Of a stretch of DNA of 64,000 nucleotides, positions 1 to 8,435 are shown piece after piece. Position 1 is the stretch's first letter; each line of letters opens with the position of its first letter. The position numbers and the translations under genes were made by a program. The notes beneath the pieces were generated by a model. That model made no database searches and was not told the DNA's origin. It was given only the letters and a program-made list of their open reading frames with translations. This DNA comes from Vibrio splendidus (GTDB taxonomy: Bacteria; Pseudomonadota; Gammaproteobacteria; Enterobacterales; Vibrionaceae), in contig NZ_AP025508.1 in the NCBI RefSeq assembly GCF_024347615.1, positions 124,001-188,000 of the forward strand. Direction: 5' to 3'.

Positions 1-2274
1 TTGCGGTTCTTCACGGCGGCGTTGTCCACCTTGCGAATTTTGATTCGGGCGGTTTTGCGTGCGAGGTGCACTTGAACGTTGTGCGCGGTTGTCTTGGCCG
101 GGTTCATCTTTCATACGCATGCTTAGCGCAATACGTTTGCGTTGAACATCCACTTCCATCACCTTCACTTTGACGATTTCCCCCGTTTTCACGACTTCAT
201 GAGGATCAGAGACAAAACGATCGGTTAGCGCTGATATATGCACTAAACCGTCTTGGTGAACACCAATGTCAACGAAGGCGCCAAAGTTAGCTACGTTTGA
301 AACCACACCTTCTAAGATCATGCCGGGTTCTAGGTCAGACATGCTATTTACGCCATCGGCGAAGGTTGCTGTCTTGAATTCAGGACGGGGATCTCGACCC
401 GGCTTATCCAGCTCTTTAATGATGTCGGTTACCGTAGGTACACCGAAGTTCTCATTGGTGTAATCAACCGCATGTAAACCACGTAAGAAGTCTGTATTAC
501 CTACCAGAGACTTGATGTCTTTGTGGTTTTTCTCGGCGATGGCTTTCACCAATGGGTAAGCTTCTGGGTGAACCGAAGATGCGTCTAGTGGATTCTTACC
601 ATCCATGATTCTTAGGAAACCCGCACACTGTTCAAACGCTTTTGGCCCTAAACGAGCGACTTTTTTGAGTGTTGTACGCGCTTCGAAGCGACCGTTTTCA
701 TCACGGAAGTCCACGATGTTCTGGGCGATGGTGTTAGAAAGGCCAGCAACACGAGTTAACAGTGCGGCAGAAGCCGTATTCACATCAACACCAACCGCGT
801 TTACACAGTCTTCGACAATCGCATCTAGGCGCTTAGCGAGCATAGTTTGGCTCACGTCGTGTTGGTATTGGCCCACACCGATCGATTTAGGGTCAATTTT
901 CACTAGCTCTGCCAGTGGATCTTGCAGACGACGAGCAATAGACACTGCACCACGAATCGATACATCCATGTTCGGGAATTCTTTCGCCGCTAACTCAGAC
1001 GCGGAATAAACTGATGCACCCGCTTCGCTGACAATAATCTTTTGTGCTGTTAGGTTGCCGCGTTTAATCACATCAGCAACAAAGCTGTCTGTTTCGCGTG
1101 AAGCCGTACCATTACCAATCGCAATCAAATCAACATTGTATTGGCGAACCATCTGCTCAACCACGTGTGCAGATTTGTCGTATTGCTTCTGTGGTGGGTG
1201 AGGGTAAATGGTCTCTGTTGCCAGAACCTTACCGGTTGAATCTACAATGGCGATTTTTGAACCGGTACGTAAACCTGGGTCCAAGCCTAAGGTTGCTCGA
1301 GGGCCAGCAGGCGCCGCCATCAACAAGTCTTTAAGGTTGGTTGCGAACACTTCAATCGCTTCGATTTCACCGCGTTCTTTCATCGCGCCCATTAGCTCAG
1401 TTTCCATGTGCATAGAAACCTTGATACGCCACGCCCAGCTAATCACTTGCTTACGCCATGCATCTGCAGGTGCGCTGCTCAGGGTAATACCGTAGTGATC
1501 AGAGATGATGTTCTCGCAGTAAGAACCACGTACACCTTCTTCTTGCTCAGGGTCAGCATTCATTGCCAGCGTTAGGAAGCCTTCATTTCGGCCTCGCAAC
1601 ATCGCAAGCGCACGGTGTGAAGGTACTTTATTGAGTGTTTCGTTGTGTTCGAAGTAATCTTTGAATTTCTCGCCAGCTTGTTCTTTGCCCGTCACGACAC
1701 GTGAAACGAGTTCTGAGTTACGCGTGAGATGTTGGCGAATCTTTTCAAGTAGATTTGCGTCTTCTGCAATACGCTCCATCACGATAGCACGTGCACCATC
1801 TAGCGCGGCTTTAGTATCAACAATGCCTTTATCGCTGCTGATGAAGTTAGCGGCTTCGGTTTCAGGATCGTGTTGTGGTTCATTCCAAAGTGTATCGGCG
1901 AGTGGCTCTAAGCCTGCTTCAATCGCGATTTGACCTTTGGTACGACGCTTTGGTTTGTATGGCAGGTATAAATCTTCTAGGCGCGTCTTGCTGTCGGCTT
2001 GAGTGATGTCACGCTCCAGTTCTGGCGTGAGCTTGCCTTGGTCTTGAATAGACTTCAGGATCGTTTGGCGGCGATCGTCTAGTTCGCGAAGATAAGAAAG
2101 GCGGCTATCAAGGTTACGTAGCTGGGTATCGTCTAAGCCACCCGTGACTTCTTTACGGTAGCGGGCAATAAAGGGAACAGTGTTACCGTCGTCAATTAGG
2201 TTGACTGCGGCGGTGACTTGCTCTGAACGAACATTCAGTTCTTCAGCAATCAGTCGACAGATAGCTTGGCTCAT
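1..2274 (-). CDS. tex: Transcription accessory protein Tex (S1 RNA-binding), C-terminus cut by window edge
   Basis: The frame is open from an ATG at 2274 to base 1, giving 758 residues. The family is usually about 770-780, so only the tail is missing. The N-terminus ([14 protein letters not shown]) and the [13 protein letters not shown] segment are typical of Tex. The YqgF-like and helix-hairpin-helix core lies in the middle. An S1 domain follows near bases 110-330, and the visible end is a basic, Gln/Arg-rich tail. Tex binds nucleic acids and is linked to transcription and RNA turnover in other bacteria. It is transcribed leftwards, away from the small-RNA gene. High confidence. Confidence 0.95.
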   Translation of the reverse strand, partial: MSQAICRLIAEELNVRSEQVTAAVNLIDDGNTVPFIARYRKEVTGGLDDTQLRNLDSRLSYLRELDDRRQTILKSIQDQGKLTPELERDITQADSKTRLEDLYLPYKPKRRTKGQIAIEAGLEPLADTLWNEPQHDPETEAANFISSDKGIVDTKAALDGARAIVMERIAEDANLLEKIRQHLTRNSELVSRVVTGKEQAGEKFKDYFEHNETLNKVPSHRALAMLRGRNEGFLTLAMNADPEQEEGVRGSYCENIISDHYGITLSSAPADAWRKQVISWAWRIKVSMHMETELMGAMKERGEIEAIEVFATNLKDLLMAAPAGPRATLGLDPGLRTGSKIAIVDSTGKVLATETIYPHPPQKQYDKSAHVVEQMVRQYNVDLIAIGNGTASRETDSFVADVIKRGNLTAQKIIVSEAGASVYSASELAAKEFPNMDVSIRGAVSIARRLQDPLAELVKIDPKSIGVGQYQHDVSQTMLAKRLDAIVEDCVNAVGVDVNTASAALLTRVAGLSNTIAQNIVDFRDENGRFEARTTLKKVARLGPKAFEQCAGFLRIMDGKNPLDASSVHPEAYPLVKAIAEKNHKDIKSLVGNTDFLRGLHAVDYTNENFGVPTVTDIIKELDKPGRDPRPEFKTATFADGVNSMSDLEPGMILEGVVSNVANFGAFVDIGVHQDGLVHISALTDRFVSDPHEVVKTGEIVKVKVMEVDVQRKRIALSMRMKDEPGQDNRAQRSSAPRTQNRPNQNSQGGQRRREEPQ

Positions 2275-2392
2275 CCGATGAATCTCTTATTTAATATCAT
2301 GACAAATACATGGGGGTGAGCGTACGCTTTTTCTAGCTTTGGCTGTGTAATTATCGTGTCAGAAGTCGAATTTCCGTTTGTGATATCCGCTT

Positions 2393-2410
2393 TGTGCGAG
2401 ATCTCTCACA
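2393..2410 (+). promoter_or_regulatory. UvrY/VarA (GacA-type) response-regulator site upstream of the csrB-like RNA
   Basis: The 18-bp near-perfect palindrome TGTGCGAGATCTCTCACA has one mismatched pair. It closely resembles the UvrY site known upstream of E. coli csrB (TGTGAGAGATCTCTTACA, from memory). It sits about 160-175 bp before the inferred RNA start, and such sites typically act from far upstream. The partner in vibrios would be VarS/VarA. The sequence match is direct; the function is inferred. Confidence 0.75.
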
Positions 2411-2569
2411 CGTGATGTAAGCCTAAGTCACCTTAAACCTGTCAATATGTCTTAATTTAACTGTAAGTTGTTGATTTTTAATCACGTGGTGTTTTAGGGC
2501 GTATTTCTCACTCGAAATGTTTTTTGGGACTATCTAGGAAACTCGCCCAAATACCGTAATATTTAACTT

Positions 2570-2876
2570 GTCGACAGGGAGTTGGCAGGAACAGGAAAAA
2601 GCCTAATGGACTAGGTATCTTCAGGATGAAGATTTGATTACTTAGGATGAGTGGTCAGCAAGGAAGTAATAATCTCTGGATGAGATTCGCCAGTCAGGAT
2701 GACAGGCTAGAATGGACACCGCTAGGATGGCGATGAACAAAAAGGAAATTGGTTAAAGGATTTAGCCACTATCAAGGACAGATGCAGGGAGCACCTTATC
2801 TCGAAGAGATAAACAGTAGCCGGATTGCTGCGATAGAGACTTAACCCCGCCAGGCGCAAGCCTAGCGGGGTTTTCT
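2570..2876 (+). ncRNA. csrB: CsrB-family small RNA that sequesters CsrA
   Basis: About 300 bases without a plausible ORF contain 16 GGA triplets on the plus strand, several as AGGATGA or AGGATGG. Such repeats are the hallmark of CsrB/CsrC RNAs, whose hairpin loops titrate the translational repressor CsrA. A GC-rich stem with a T-run ends the unit. A TAATAT box at 2557-2562 fits a start near 2570; the -35 is poor, which suits activator dependence. The UvrY-type site at 2393 supports the call. Vibrios usually carry several Csr RNAs, and I cannot tell which numbered copy this is. The exact 5' end is inferred. Confidence 0.85.
2845..2876 (+). terminator. Rho-independent terminator of the csrB-like RNA
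   Basis: CCCCGC and GCGGGG pair around CAGGCGCAAGCCTA, in which AGGC and GCCT extend the stem. The run TTTTCTTTT follows. Confidence 0.85.
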
Positions 2877-2930
2877 TTTATCTGGAGTTTGGGTTTGTCT
2901 GCTCGACCTGTGATGGCCGGTTAATCACGC

Positions 2931-2962
2931 TAAGCCATAAGCCATAAGCCATAAGCCATAAG
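2931..2962. repeat. 7-bp tandem repeat TAAGCCA, about 4.7 copies
   Basis: TAAGCCA is repeated four times exactly, followed by TAAGC. It ends a few bases 3' of the greB stop codon, in noncoding DNA. Copy number may vary by slippage. No function is evident. Confidence 0.9.
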
Positions 2963-2964
2963 CT

Positions 2965-3447
2965 TTATGCGTCGTCTGCGTAGCGAATCGAGTTAATGAA
3001 CCACTCTTTATCGCCTTCCGGTGTGGTTACCGTAAACTCATCATCCACTTCCTTCTTCAGCAGAGCTCTAGCCATTGGCGAGTCGATAGAGATATAACCT
3101 TTCGCATCGCCGTAGATCTCTTCAGGGCCGACAATACGAAACTTCTTCATTTCCCCATCATCATTCTCAATCTCGACCCAAGCACCGAAAAATACCTTAC
3201 CTTCTTGTTGCGGTGAGTAGTCCACGATCGTGACATCAGGCAGGAACTTGCGTAAGAAACGCACTCGGCGATCAATCTGACGAAGCAAACGCTTATTGAA
3301 CGTGTAGTCTGCGTTTTCTGAACGATCTCCAAGGCTTGCTGCCCAAGTGACTATCTTAGTGATTTCTGGACGCTTCTCGTGCCATAAGTGGTCATGTTCT
3401 GCTTTGAGCTTGTTATAACCTTCTCGGGTGATCAGTTTGGTTTTCAT
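2965..3447 (-). CDS. greB: Transcription elongation factor GreB
   Basis: The 160-residue protein has the family length. The N-terminal coiled coil (LITREGYNKLKAEHDHLW) enters the RNA polymerase secondary channel, and SLGDRSENADYTFNKRLLRQID is the family signature around the acidic tip (D and E of RSENAD). A C-terminal FKBP-like domain follows. GreB stimulates RNA polymerase to cleave backtracked transcripts, rescuing arrested complexes. The gene is divergent from ompR, with about 180 bp between them for both promoters. The 7-bp repeat array lies directly downstream. Confidence 0.95.
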   Translation of the reverse strand: MKTKLITREGYNKLKAEHDHLWHEKRPEITKIVTWAASLGDRSENADYTFNKRLLRQIDRRVRFLRKFLPDVTIVDYSPQQEGKVFFGAWVEIENDDGEMKKFRIVGPEEIYGDAKGYISIDSPMARALLKKEVDDEFTVTTPEGDKEWFINSIRYADDA

Positions 3448-3625
3448 AAATCTGACTTAATGAAATGATGTTCTAAGATAGAATATATAGAAAGGCAACA
3501 TACGTTAACAATTATTTAGGCGACTTTTTCTCCAATAATGTTACATTTTTAATGTCTTATACCAATATACAATTTACCAAGAATGCTTAACCTTAGGTTT
3601 GAGCTTTAATAGGTGGAACCATTAC

Positions 3626-4345
3626 ATGCAAGAAAACTACAAAATTTTAGTGGTCGATGACGATGCTCGTCTACGTGCATTACTAGAACGCTATCTGTCA
3701 GAGCAAGGCTTTCAAGTGCGTAGCGTGGCAAACAGTGAGCAGATGGACCGCCTGTTAACCCGTGAAAATTTTCACTTGATGGTATTGGATTTAATGTTGC
3801 CGGGCGAAGATGGTCTATCGATCTGTCGTCGTCTACGAAACGCAAACAACTCGCTGCCTATCCTTATGTTGACGGCAAAGGGTGATGAAGTGGATCGCAT
3901 TGTGGGCTTGGAAGTGGGTGCTGATGATTACCTGCCAAAACCATTTAACCCGCGTGAACTGCTTGCTCGTATCAAAGCGGTAATGCGCCGCCAAGTGATT
4001 GAAGCTCCGGGAGCGCCAAGTACGGAAGAATCTGTGGTTGCCTTTGGTGAGTTCCGCTTGAACCTAGGTACACGTGAAATGTTCCGTGGTGAAGAGCCAA
4101 TGCCTCTGACCTCAGGTGAATTTGCGGTACTTAAGTCATTGGTGACGAATGCTCGTGAGCCAATGTCTCGCGATAAGCTGATGAACATGGCTCGTGGCCG
4201 TGAATATTCAGCGATGGAGCGTTCTATCGATGTTCAGATTTCACGTCTGCGTCGTCTAGTTGAAGAAGATCCAAGTAAACCTCGTTACATCCAAACGGTA
4301 TGGGGCTTGGGTTATGTATTCGTTCCAGATGGCAAAGCTGTGTAA
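3626..4345 (+). CDS. ompR: Osmolarity response regulator OmpR
   Basis: Starting at ATG 3626, with an AGGTGG ribosome site at 3611, gives 239 residues, the E. coli OmpR length. An earlier in-frame start at 3599 only adds a non-family extension. The receiver domain (residues 6-120) has the acidic pocket VVDDD, phospho-acceptor Asp55 in VLDLMLPG, and the conserved Lys in LPKPF. A winged-helix DNA-binding domain (about 135-235) follows. Phosphorylated by EnvZ, OmpR controls porin and osmotic-response genes. The kinase gene lies 153 bp downstream beyond a terminator-like hairpin, rather than overlapping as in E. coli. Confidence 0.96.
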   Translation: MQENYKILVVDDDARLRALLERYLSEQGFQVRSVANSEQMDRLLTRENFHLMVLDLMLPGEDGLSICRRLRNANNSLPILMLTAKGDEVDRIVGLEVGADDYLPKPFNPRELLARIKAVMRRQVIEAPGAPSTEESVVAFGEFRLNLGTREMFRGEEPMPLTSGEFAVLKSLVTNAREPMSRDKLMNMARGREYSAMERSIDVQISRLRRLVEEDPSKPRYIQTVWGLGYVFVPDGKAV

Positions 4346-4392
4346 TCCAGCTTTATAAGCTCTATAGCTGCTTTACCGATTCTGTGAATCTT

Positions 4393-4427
4393 ACGGGTCA
4401 TCTCATTAATATGTGATGGCCCGTTTT
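4393..4427 (+). terminator. Terminator-like hairpin between ompR and envZ
   Basis: ACGGGTCATC at 4393-4402 pairs over 10 bp (one G-U) with GATGGCCCGT at 4415-4424. The loop is 12 nt and TTTT starts at 4424. The position suggests ompR transcripts end, at least partly, before envZ. Confidence 0.7.
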
Positions 4428-4498
4428 GTATTCAGCACAAGGGTTTACAGCTATAGTTCCCACTATATCCCTTTATCATCCCTCACTTTAGGTCTTCT

Positions 4499-5794
4499 AT
4501 GCGCATACGTAGCTCCTTTACTCAGTCGATAGTGCTCTTTTTAACCTTGTTGGTTGCTAGCCAAATCTTTTCTTATTACGCGGTGTTTAACTATGCATTG
4601 ATGCCGAGTTTGCAGCAGTTTAATAAGATTCTGGCTCACGAGCTAAACCTCGTCTTGGATCAAGGCAGTGATATCGAGATTGATGCGCCACTGCGTCAAC
4701 GTGTGCTTGAGCAGCTCGGAGTGACGGTTCACGCCAAGGACAGCGAAGCTGCGGGTGAGTATTACCATGCAGTAGCAATCGATCTGATGAGTGAGGAGAT
4801 GACCAAAGAGTTGGGCTCTGAAACCGAAGTACGGCTGATTCTAGGCAAAGAGAGCTACGTGTTGTGGATGGACATCGCGCAGCTGCCTAACTCCTTGATT
4901 CGTATTCCTCTGTCTGAGCTGCAAGAAGAAGACTTTGCGCCTCTGTTCCGTAACAGCCTGATCATGGCGATGTTGATTGTCGCAGGTGGCTGGCTGTTCA
5001 TTCGCTTGCAAAACCGGCCTTTGATAGCGCTAGAGAAAGCCGCCCAAGGTGTGGGGCGTGGCGATATTCCACCACCATTGCCAGTGCAAGGTGCGCAAGA
5101 GATCCGCTCGGTAACTCGAGCCTTTAATCAGATGTCGAAAGGTATCCAAGAACTCGAAGAAGATCGCGCTTTGTTGATGGCAGGTATCAGTCATGATTTA
5201 CGTACTCCGTTAACGCGTATTCGCTTAGCGACCGAGATGATGTCGCCAGAAGATAGCTATTTAGCGGAAGGGATCATCAGTGATACCGAAGAGTGTAATG
5301 AGATCATCAGCCAGTTTATGGATTACCTAAAGCCCGTTGATCGAGATTCATTCCAAGAGGTATTTGTCGATGATATTGCCCGAGAAGTTTCTAGCTCAGA
5401 AGGTGGCTACGAGGTACAAATTGAAACCGATATTCCAGAATCGATGAAGCCTGCGCTAGGTAACCCGATCGCGATGAAGCGTGCCGTGAGTAACTTGGTG
5501 GTGAATGCGCTGCGCTATGGCAATGGTTGGGTCAAGGTATCGACTGGCATGACGGCTGATAATAAATTGGCTTGGGTGACCGTTGAAGATAATGGCCCTG
5601 GGATCCCGCAAGACCAAGTCGGTAAATTGTTTGAACCGTTCACGCGTGGTGACACCGCTCGTGGCAGTGAAGGTACCGGTTTAGGCTTGGCGATTGTGAA
5701 ACGTATTGTCAGTCAGCACCAAGGCGCGGTAGTGGTTAATAATCGTAGTGAAGGTGGCTTAAAAGCGCAGATCAGTTTCCCTGTGAAGCCCTAG
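4499..5794 (+). CDS. envZ: Osmosensor histidine kinase EnvZ
   Basis: The 431-residue inner-membrane sensor has a first membrane helix at about residues 10-32, a short periplasmic domain, a second helix near 152-170, and a HAMP segment. The dimerisation box [12 protein letters not shown] carries phospho-acceptor His232. The ATP-binding domain has the N box ([10 protein letters not shown]), the G1 box (DNGPGIP) and the G2 box (GTGLGLAIV). It phosphorylates and dephosphorylates OmpR. Unlike the enterobacterial ompR-envZ overlap, 153 bp with a hairpin precede it, so it may have its own promoter or depend on read-through. Confidence 0.95.
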   Translation: MRIRSSFTQSIVLFLTLLVASQIFSYYAVFNYALMPSLQQFNKILAHELNLVLDQGSDIEIDAPLRQRVLEQLGVTVHAKDSEAAGEYYHAVAIDLMSEEMTKELGSETEVRLILGKESYVLWMDIAQLPNSLIRIPLSELQEEDFAPLFRNSLIMAMLIVAGGWLFIRLQNRPLIALEKAAQGVGRGDIPPPLPVQGAQEIRSVTRAFNQMSKGIQELEEDRALLMAGISHDLRTPLTRIRLATEMMSPEDSYLAEGIISDTEECNEIISQFMDYLKPVDRDSFQEVFVDDIAREVSSSEGGYEVQIETDIPESMKPALGNPIAMKRAVSNLVVNALRYGNGWVKVSTGMTADNKLAWVTVEDNGPGIPQDQVGKLFEPFTRGDTARGSEGTGLGLAIVKRIVSQHQGAVVVNNRSEGGLKAQISFPVKP

Positions 5795-5847
5795 TTATCA
5801 TCGGTCCGTGTGATGACGATAAGTTCGGTTCGGGGAACTGTTAAGAG

Positions 5848-5965
5848 ATCCCCGACTCGGTCATTCTTCCCTCTCGGGGATGACAAATTGCTAACCATGG
5901 ACTTTGATGATGAAAGTTTACTTTGATCGTCATTCCCTATCGTGAGGAACGAGCGAATAGGGAAT
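5848..5965. repeat. Pair of palindromic intergenic elements downstream of envZ
   Basis: Two inverted repeats share an ATTCCC/ATCCCC theme. ATCCCCGA at 5848-5855 pairs with TCGGGGAT at 5874-5881. ATTCCCTAT at 5932-5940 pairs with ATAGGGAAT at 5957-5965. Both are bordered by GAGAT/GTCATT-type sequence (GTCATTC occurs in each). The pattern resembles the short palindromic repeats scattered in Vibrio genomes; family membership is inferred. Confidence 0.6.
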
Positions 5966-6000
5966 CTCGCTCTTGCTTGATGAAAGTAACGCACACTAAA

Positions 6001-6024
6001 AAGGCTTCCTTGAGGAAGCCTTAT
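6001..6024. terminator. Bidirectional terminator between envZ and recG
   Basis: AAGGCTTCC at 6001-6009 pairs perfectly with GGAAGCCTT at 6014-6022. The stem is flanked by A- and T-rich sequence on both sides, serving the convergent genes envZ and recG. Confidence 0.8.
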
Positions 6025-6069
6025 TTACGTTTGAATGTGGTCTCAGTGTTAACTATGCCTTAATGTTAA

Positions 6070-8148
6070 CTACGCCTTAGAGTAAACATCGCGTTCACCC
6101 AACCAACGGTTAATGATCGCCTTGGCATTGTCTGGGTAGCTATCGTGAATATGACGAGCAATACGCTGCACTTCTGGGATTAAACGTTGGTCACGAATTA
6201 GATCGGCGATCTTGAAATCAGCCAAGCCAGTTTGTTTGGTACCGAGCAATTCACCGGGGCCACGGATTTCTAAGTCGCGCTGTGCAATCACAAAGCCATC
6301 GTTACTTTCACGTAGCACACCTAAGCGTTTCTGAGCGGTTTTAGACAGCGGTGAGTGATACAACAATACACAATGACTTGCGACCGAACCTCGGCCAACA
6401 CGGCCCCGCAGTTGGTGCAGTTGCGCTAGGCCAAGACGTTCTGGGTTCTCGATGATCATTAAGCTCGAATTCGGTACATCCACACCGACTTCAATCACGG
6501 TTGTCGCAACCAATAGATGCAGCTTGTTCTCTTTGAACTCTCGCATCACCGCCTGTTTCTCGGCGGGTTTCATACGGCCATGGACTAAACCAATTTTTAC
6601 GTCAGGCAGTTTGCGTTGTAGCTCTTCTGCGGTATCAGCTGCAGCTTGAGCTTCCAGTACTTCCGATTCATCAATCAGCGTACACACCCAGTAGGCTTGT
6701 TTGCCTTCATTGAGACACGCATTTTTCACACGTTCAACAATGTCATCGCGCTTGGTATCAGGAATCGCTACGGTTTGAATTGGTGTTCGTCCCGGTGGCA
6801 GTTCATCAATAATCGAAGTTTCGAGGTCGGCATAGGCCGTCATTGCTAACGTTCGTGGGATTGGGGTGGCGGTCATGACCAACTGATGGGGGTAGTAGCC
6901 TTGCTTTGCGCCTTTCTCACGCAGTTCTAATCGCTGGTGGACGCCAAATCGGTGTTGCTCATCAATGATCACTAAGCCAAGGTTTTTGAACTCGACATGT
7001 TCTTGGAATAGCGCATGAGTACCGACCACCATTTGCGCTTCGCCGCTGGCAATACGTGTTAGTTCAGTTTCACGAGCCTTACCTTTGAGTTTACCTGCCA
7101 GCCAACCGACTTGAATGCCCATCGCCTCAAACCAGTTAGCAAAGTTAATCGCGTGCTGTTCTGCCAATAGCTCGGTTGGTGCCATCAGTGCCACTTGCTG
7201 ACCATGTTCGAGTGCGCGAACGGCTGCCAGTGCGGCGACTAAGGTTTTACCTGAACCTACATCACCCTGTACTAAACGCATCATAGGGTGTGGCTTTTCA
7301 AGGTCGGCTTCGATCTCTTTAGTCACCCTTACTTGAGCATTGGTTGGTGAAAACGGAAGTTGAGCTAACAACTTATCTTTGAGGGTGTTTACTGGAGGGA
7401 AAGGCATCGCTTTGTCTTGCTGCCCTTTACTACGAACAGACAGCATCGATAGGTTTTGAGCCAGTAGCTCTTCCATAATCAGGCGTAGCTGCGCAGGGTG
7501 TTTACCTTCATCAAACAGCTCTAGGTCAATGCCCGGCGGAGGCCTGTGAATGGTATGCAGTGCTTGCGCGAGTGTTATTTGGTGGTCGTATAAACCGGAT
7601 GGGAGAAGCTCGTTAACTGCGGCCTTGTCGATTAACTCTAAAGCTTGATCGGTAAGATTACGCAGCGTGACTTGTCTTAGCCCTTCGGTGGTTGGGTACA
7701 CCGGAGTCAGATTGGCTTCAACGTCTGGCTGTTGCCTCGGCGCAAAGAATTTGTAGTCAGGGTGGACGATCTCAAGCCCCATATTACCGCGCTTGATCTC
7801 ACCATAAGCATGCACTTGTTTGCCTTCAGCAAAGTTATTCTTCATGCCTGCAGTGAAGTTGAAAAAACGTAGGGTGATGGTGCCATTACCATCACTGATC
7901 TTTACTGCGAGCATCTTACGTTTACCGAAAATGGTATCGACGTGCATTACCTTGCCTTGCACTGCTGCCCATAAACCAGCATGCAGTTTTACGATGGGAT
8001 AGATACGCGTTCGATCTTCATAGCGCAAAGGCAGGTGAAATAGCAGGTCTTGTACATTGTTAAGCCCAACCTTCTCTAGTTTCTCTGCGACTTTAGCGCC
8101 GACTCCAGATAAAGAGTTGAGAGGGATAGCAGATAAAAGCTGTGACAT
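6070..8148 (-). CDS. recG: ATP-dependent DNA helicase RecG
   Basis: The protein is about 692 residues, the normal RecG length. I chose the ATG at 8148 (MSQLLSAIPLNSL) as the family-like start; an in-frame ATG four codons earlier at 8160 is possible. The N-terminal wedge/OB domain (about residues 1-220) contacts branched DNA. Two helicase lobes follow, with Walker A GDVGSGKT, DEQH box IIDEQHRFG, motif III TATPIPRTLA and motif VI QLRGRVGRG. RecG remodels stalled forks and Holliday junctions. It lies downstream of spoT on the same strand, separated by a repeat-rich spacer of about 280 bp. Confidence 0.96.
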   Translation of the reverse strand: MSQLLSAIPLNSLSGVGAKVAEKLEKVGLNNVQDLLFHLPLRYEDRTRIYPIVKLHAGLWAAVQGKVMHVDTIFGKRKMLAVKISDGNGTITLRFFNFTAGMKNNFAEGKQVHAYGEIKRGNMGLEIVHPDYKFFAPRQQPDVEANLTPVYPTTEGLRQVTLRNLTDQALELIDKAAVNELLPSGLYDHQITLAQALHTIHRPPPGIDLELFDEGKHPAQLRLIMEELLAQNLSMLSVRSKGQQDKAMPFPPVNTLKDKLLAQLPFSPTNAQVRVTKEIEADLEKPHPMMRLVQGDVGSGKTLVAALAAVRALEHGQQVALMAPTELLAEQHAINFANWFEAMGIQVGWLAGKLKGKARETELTRIASGEAQMVVGTHALFQEHVEFKNLGLVIIDEQHRFGVHQRLELREKGAKQGYYPHQLVMTATPIPRTLAMTAYADLETSIIDELPPGRTPIQTVAIPDTKRDDIVERVKNACLNEGKQAYWVCTLIDESEVLEAQAAADTAEELQRKLPDVKIGLVHGRMKPAEKQAVMREFKENKLHLLVATTVIEVGVDVPNSSLMIIENPERLGLAQLHQLRGRVGRGSVASHCVLLYHSPLSKTAQKRLGVLRESNDGFVIAQRDLEIRGPGELLGTKQTGLADFKIADLIRDQRLIPEVQRIARHIHDSYPDNAKAIINRWLGERDVYSKA

Positions 8149-8224
8149 AACAAGGCTCATAAACGTAAGAGAGATAATCTATTCAAGCATTTTACTGGAT
8201 TTTTGTACAGGGTAAAGCTTAGAA

Positions 8225-8415
8225 GCAGATGAGGGATGAGAGTGAACGAGATACGAAAAGATTAGAGCAGGTTCGGGATACGAGTAAACGGGGTACTAAA
8301 GGGGGACACAGAAAACAGGGCAGTACAAAAAATTAAAGCAGACTCGAAATACGAAGAGTTGAGGTGGTGAAAAGCTTTTGCTCTTCGCATCTCGAGACTC
8401 GTATCTCTCATCTGC
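8225..8415. repeat. Inverted copies of the dispersed GAGATRCGA/CTCGCATC repeat, 3' of spoT
   Basis: GCAGATGAG...GAGATACGAAAAG at 8225-8260 and its diverged inverse (CTCTTCGCATCTCG...CATCTGC) at 8381-8415 form long arms. Further copies lie at about 8265-8300 and 8336-8358. The element AAAAGCTTTT lies between the last two. The same sequence family occurs at 48775-48985, 50200-50242 and 51120-51262. It starts within about 25 bp of the spoT stop codon. Confidence 0.8.
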
Positions 8416-8435
8416 TTTATTTATCTGCTTTTAGA

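Noticed and set aside
605..1933. Several plus-strand open frames opposite tex
   Set aside because: They are shadows of the strongly conserved tex frame, with atypical Ser/Arg-rich composition and no ribosome sites.
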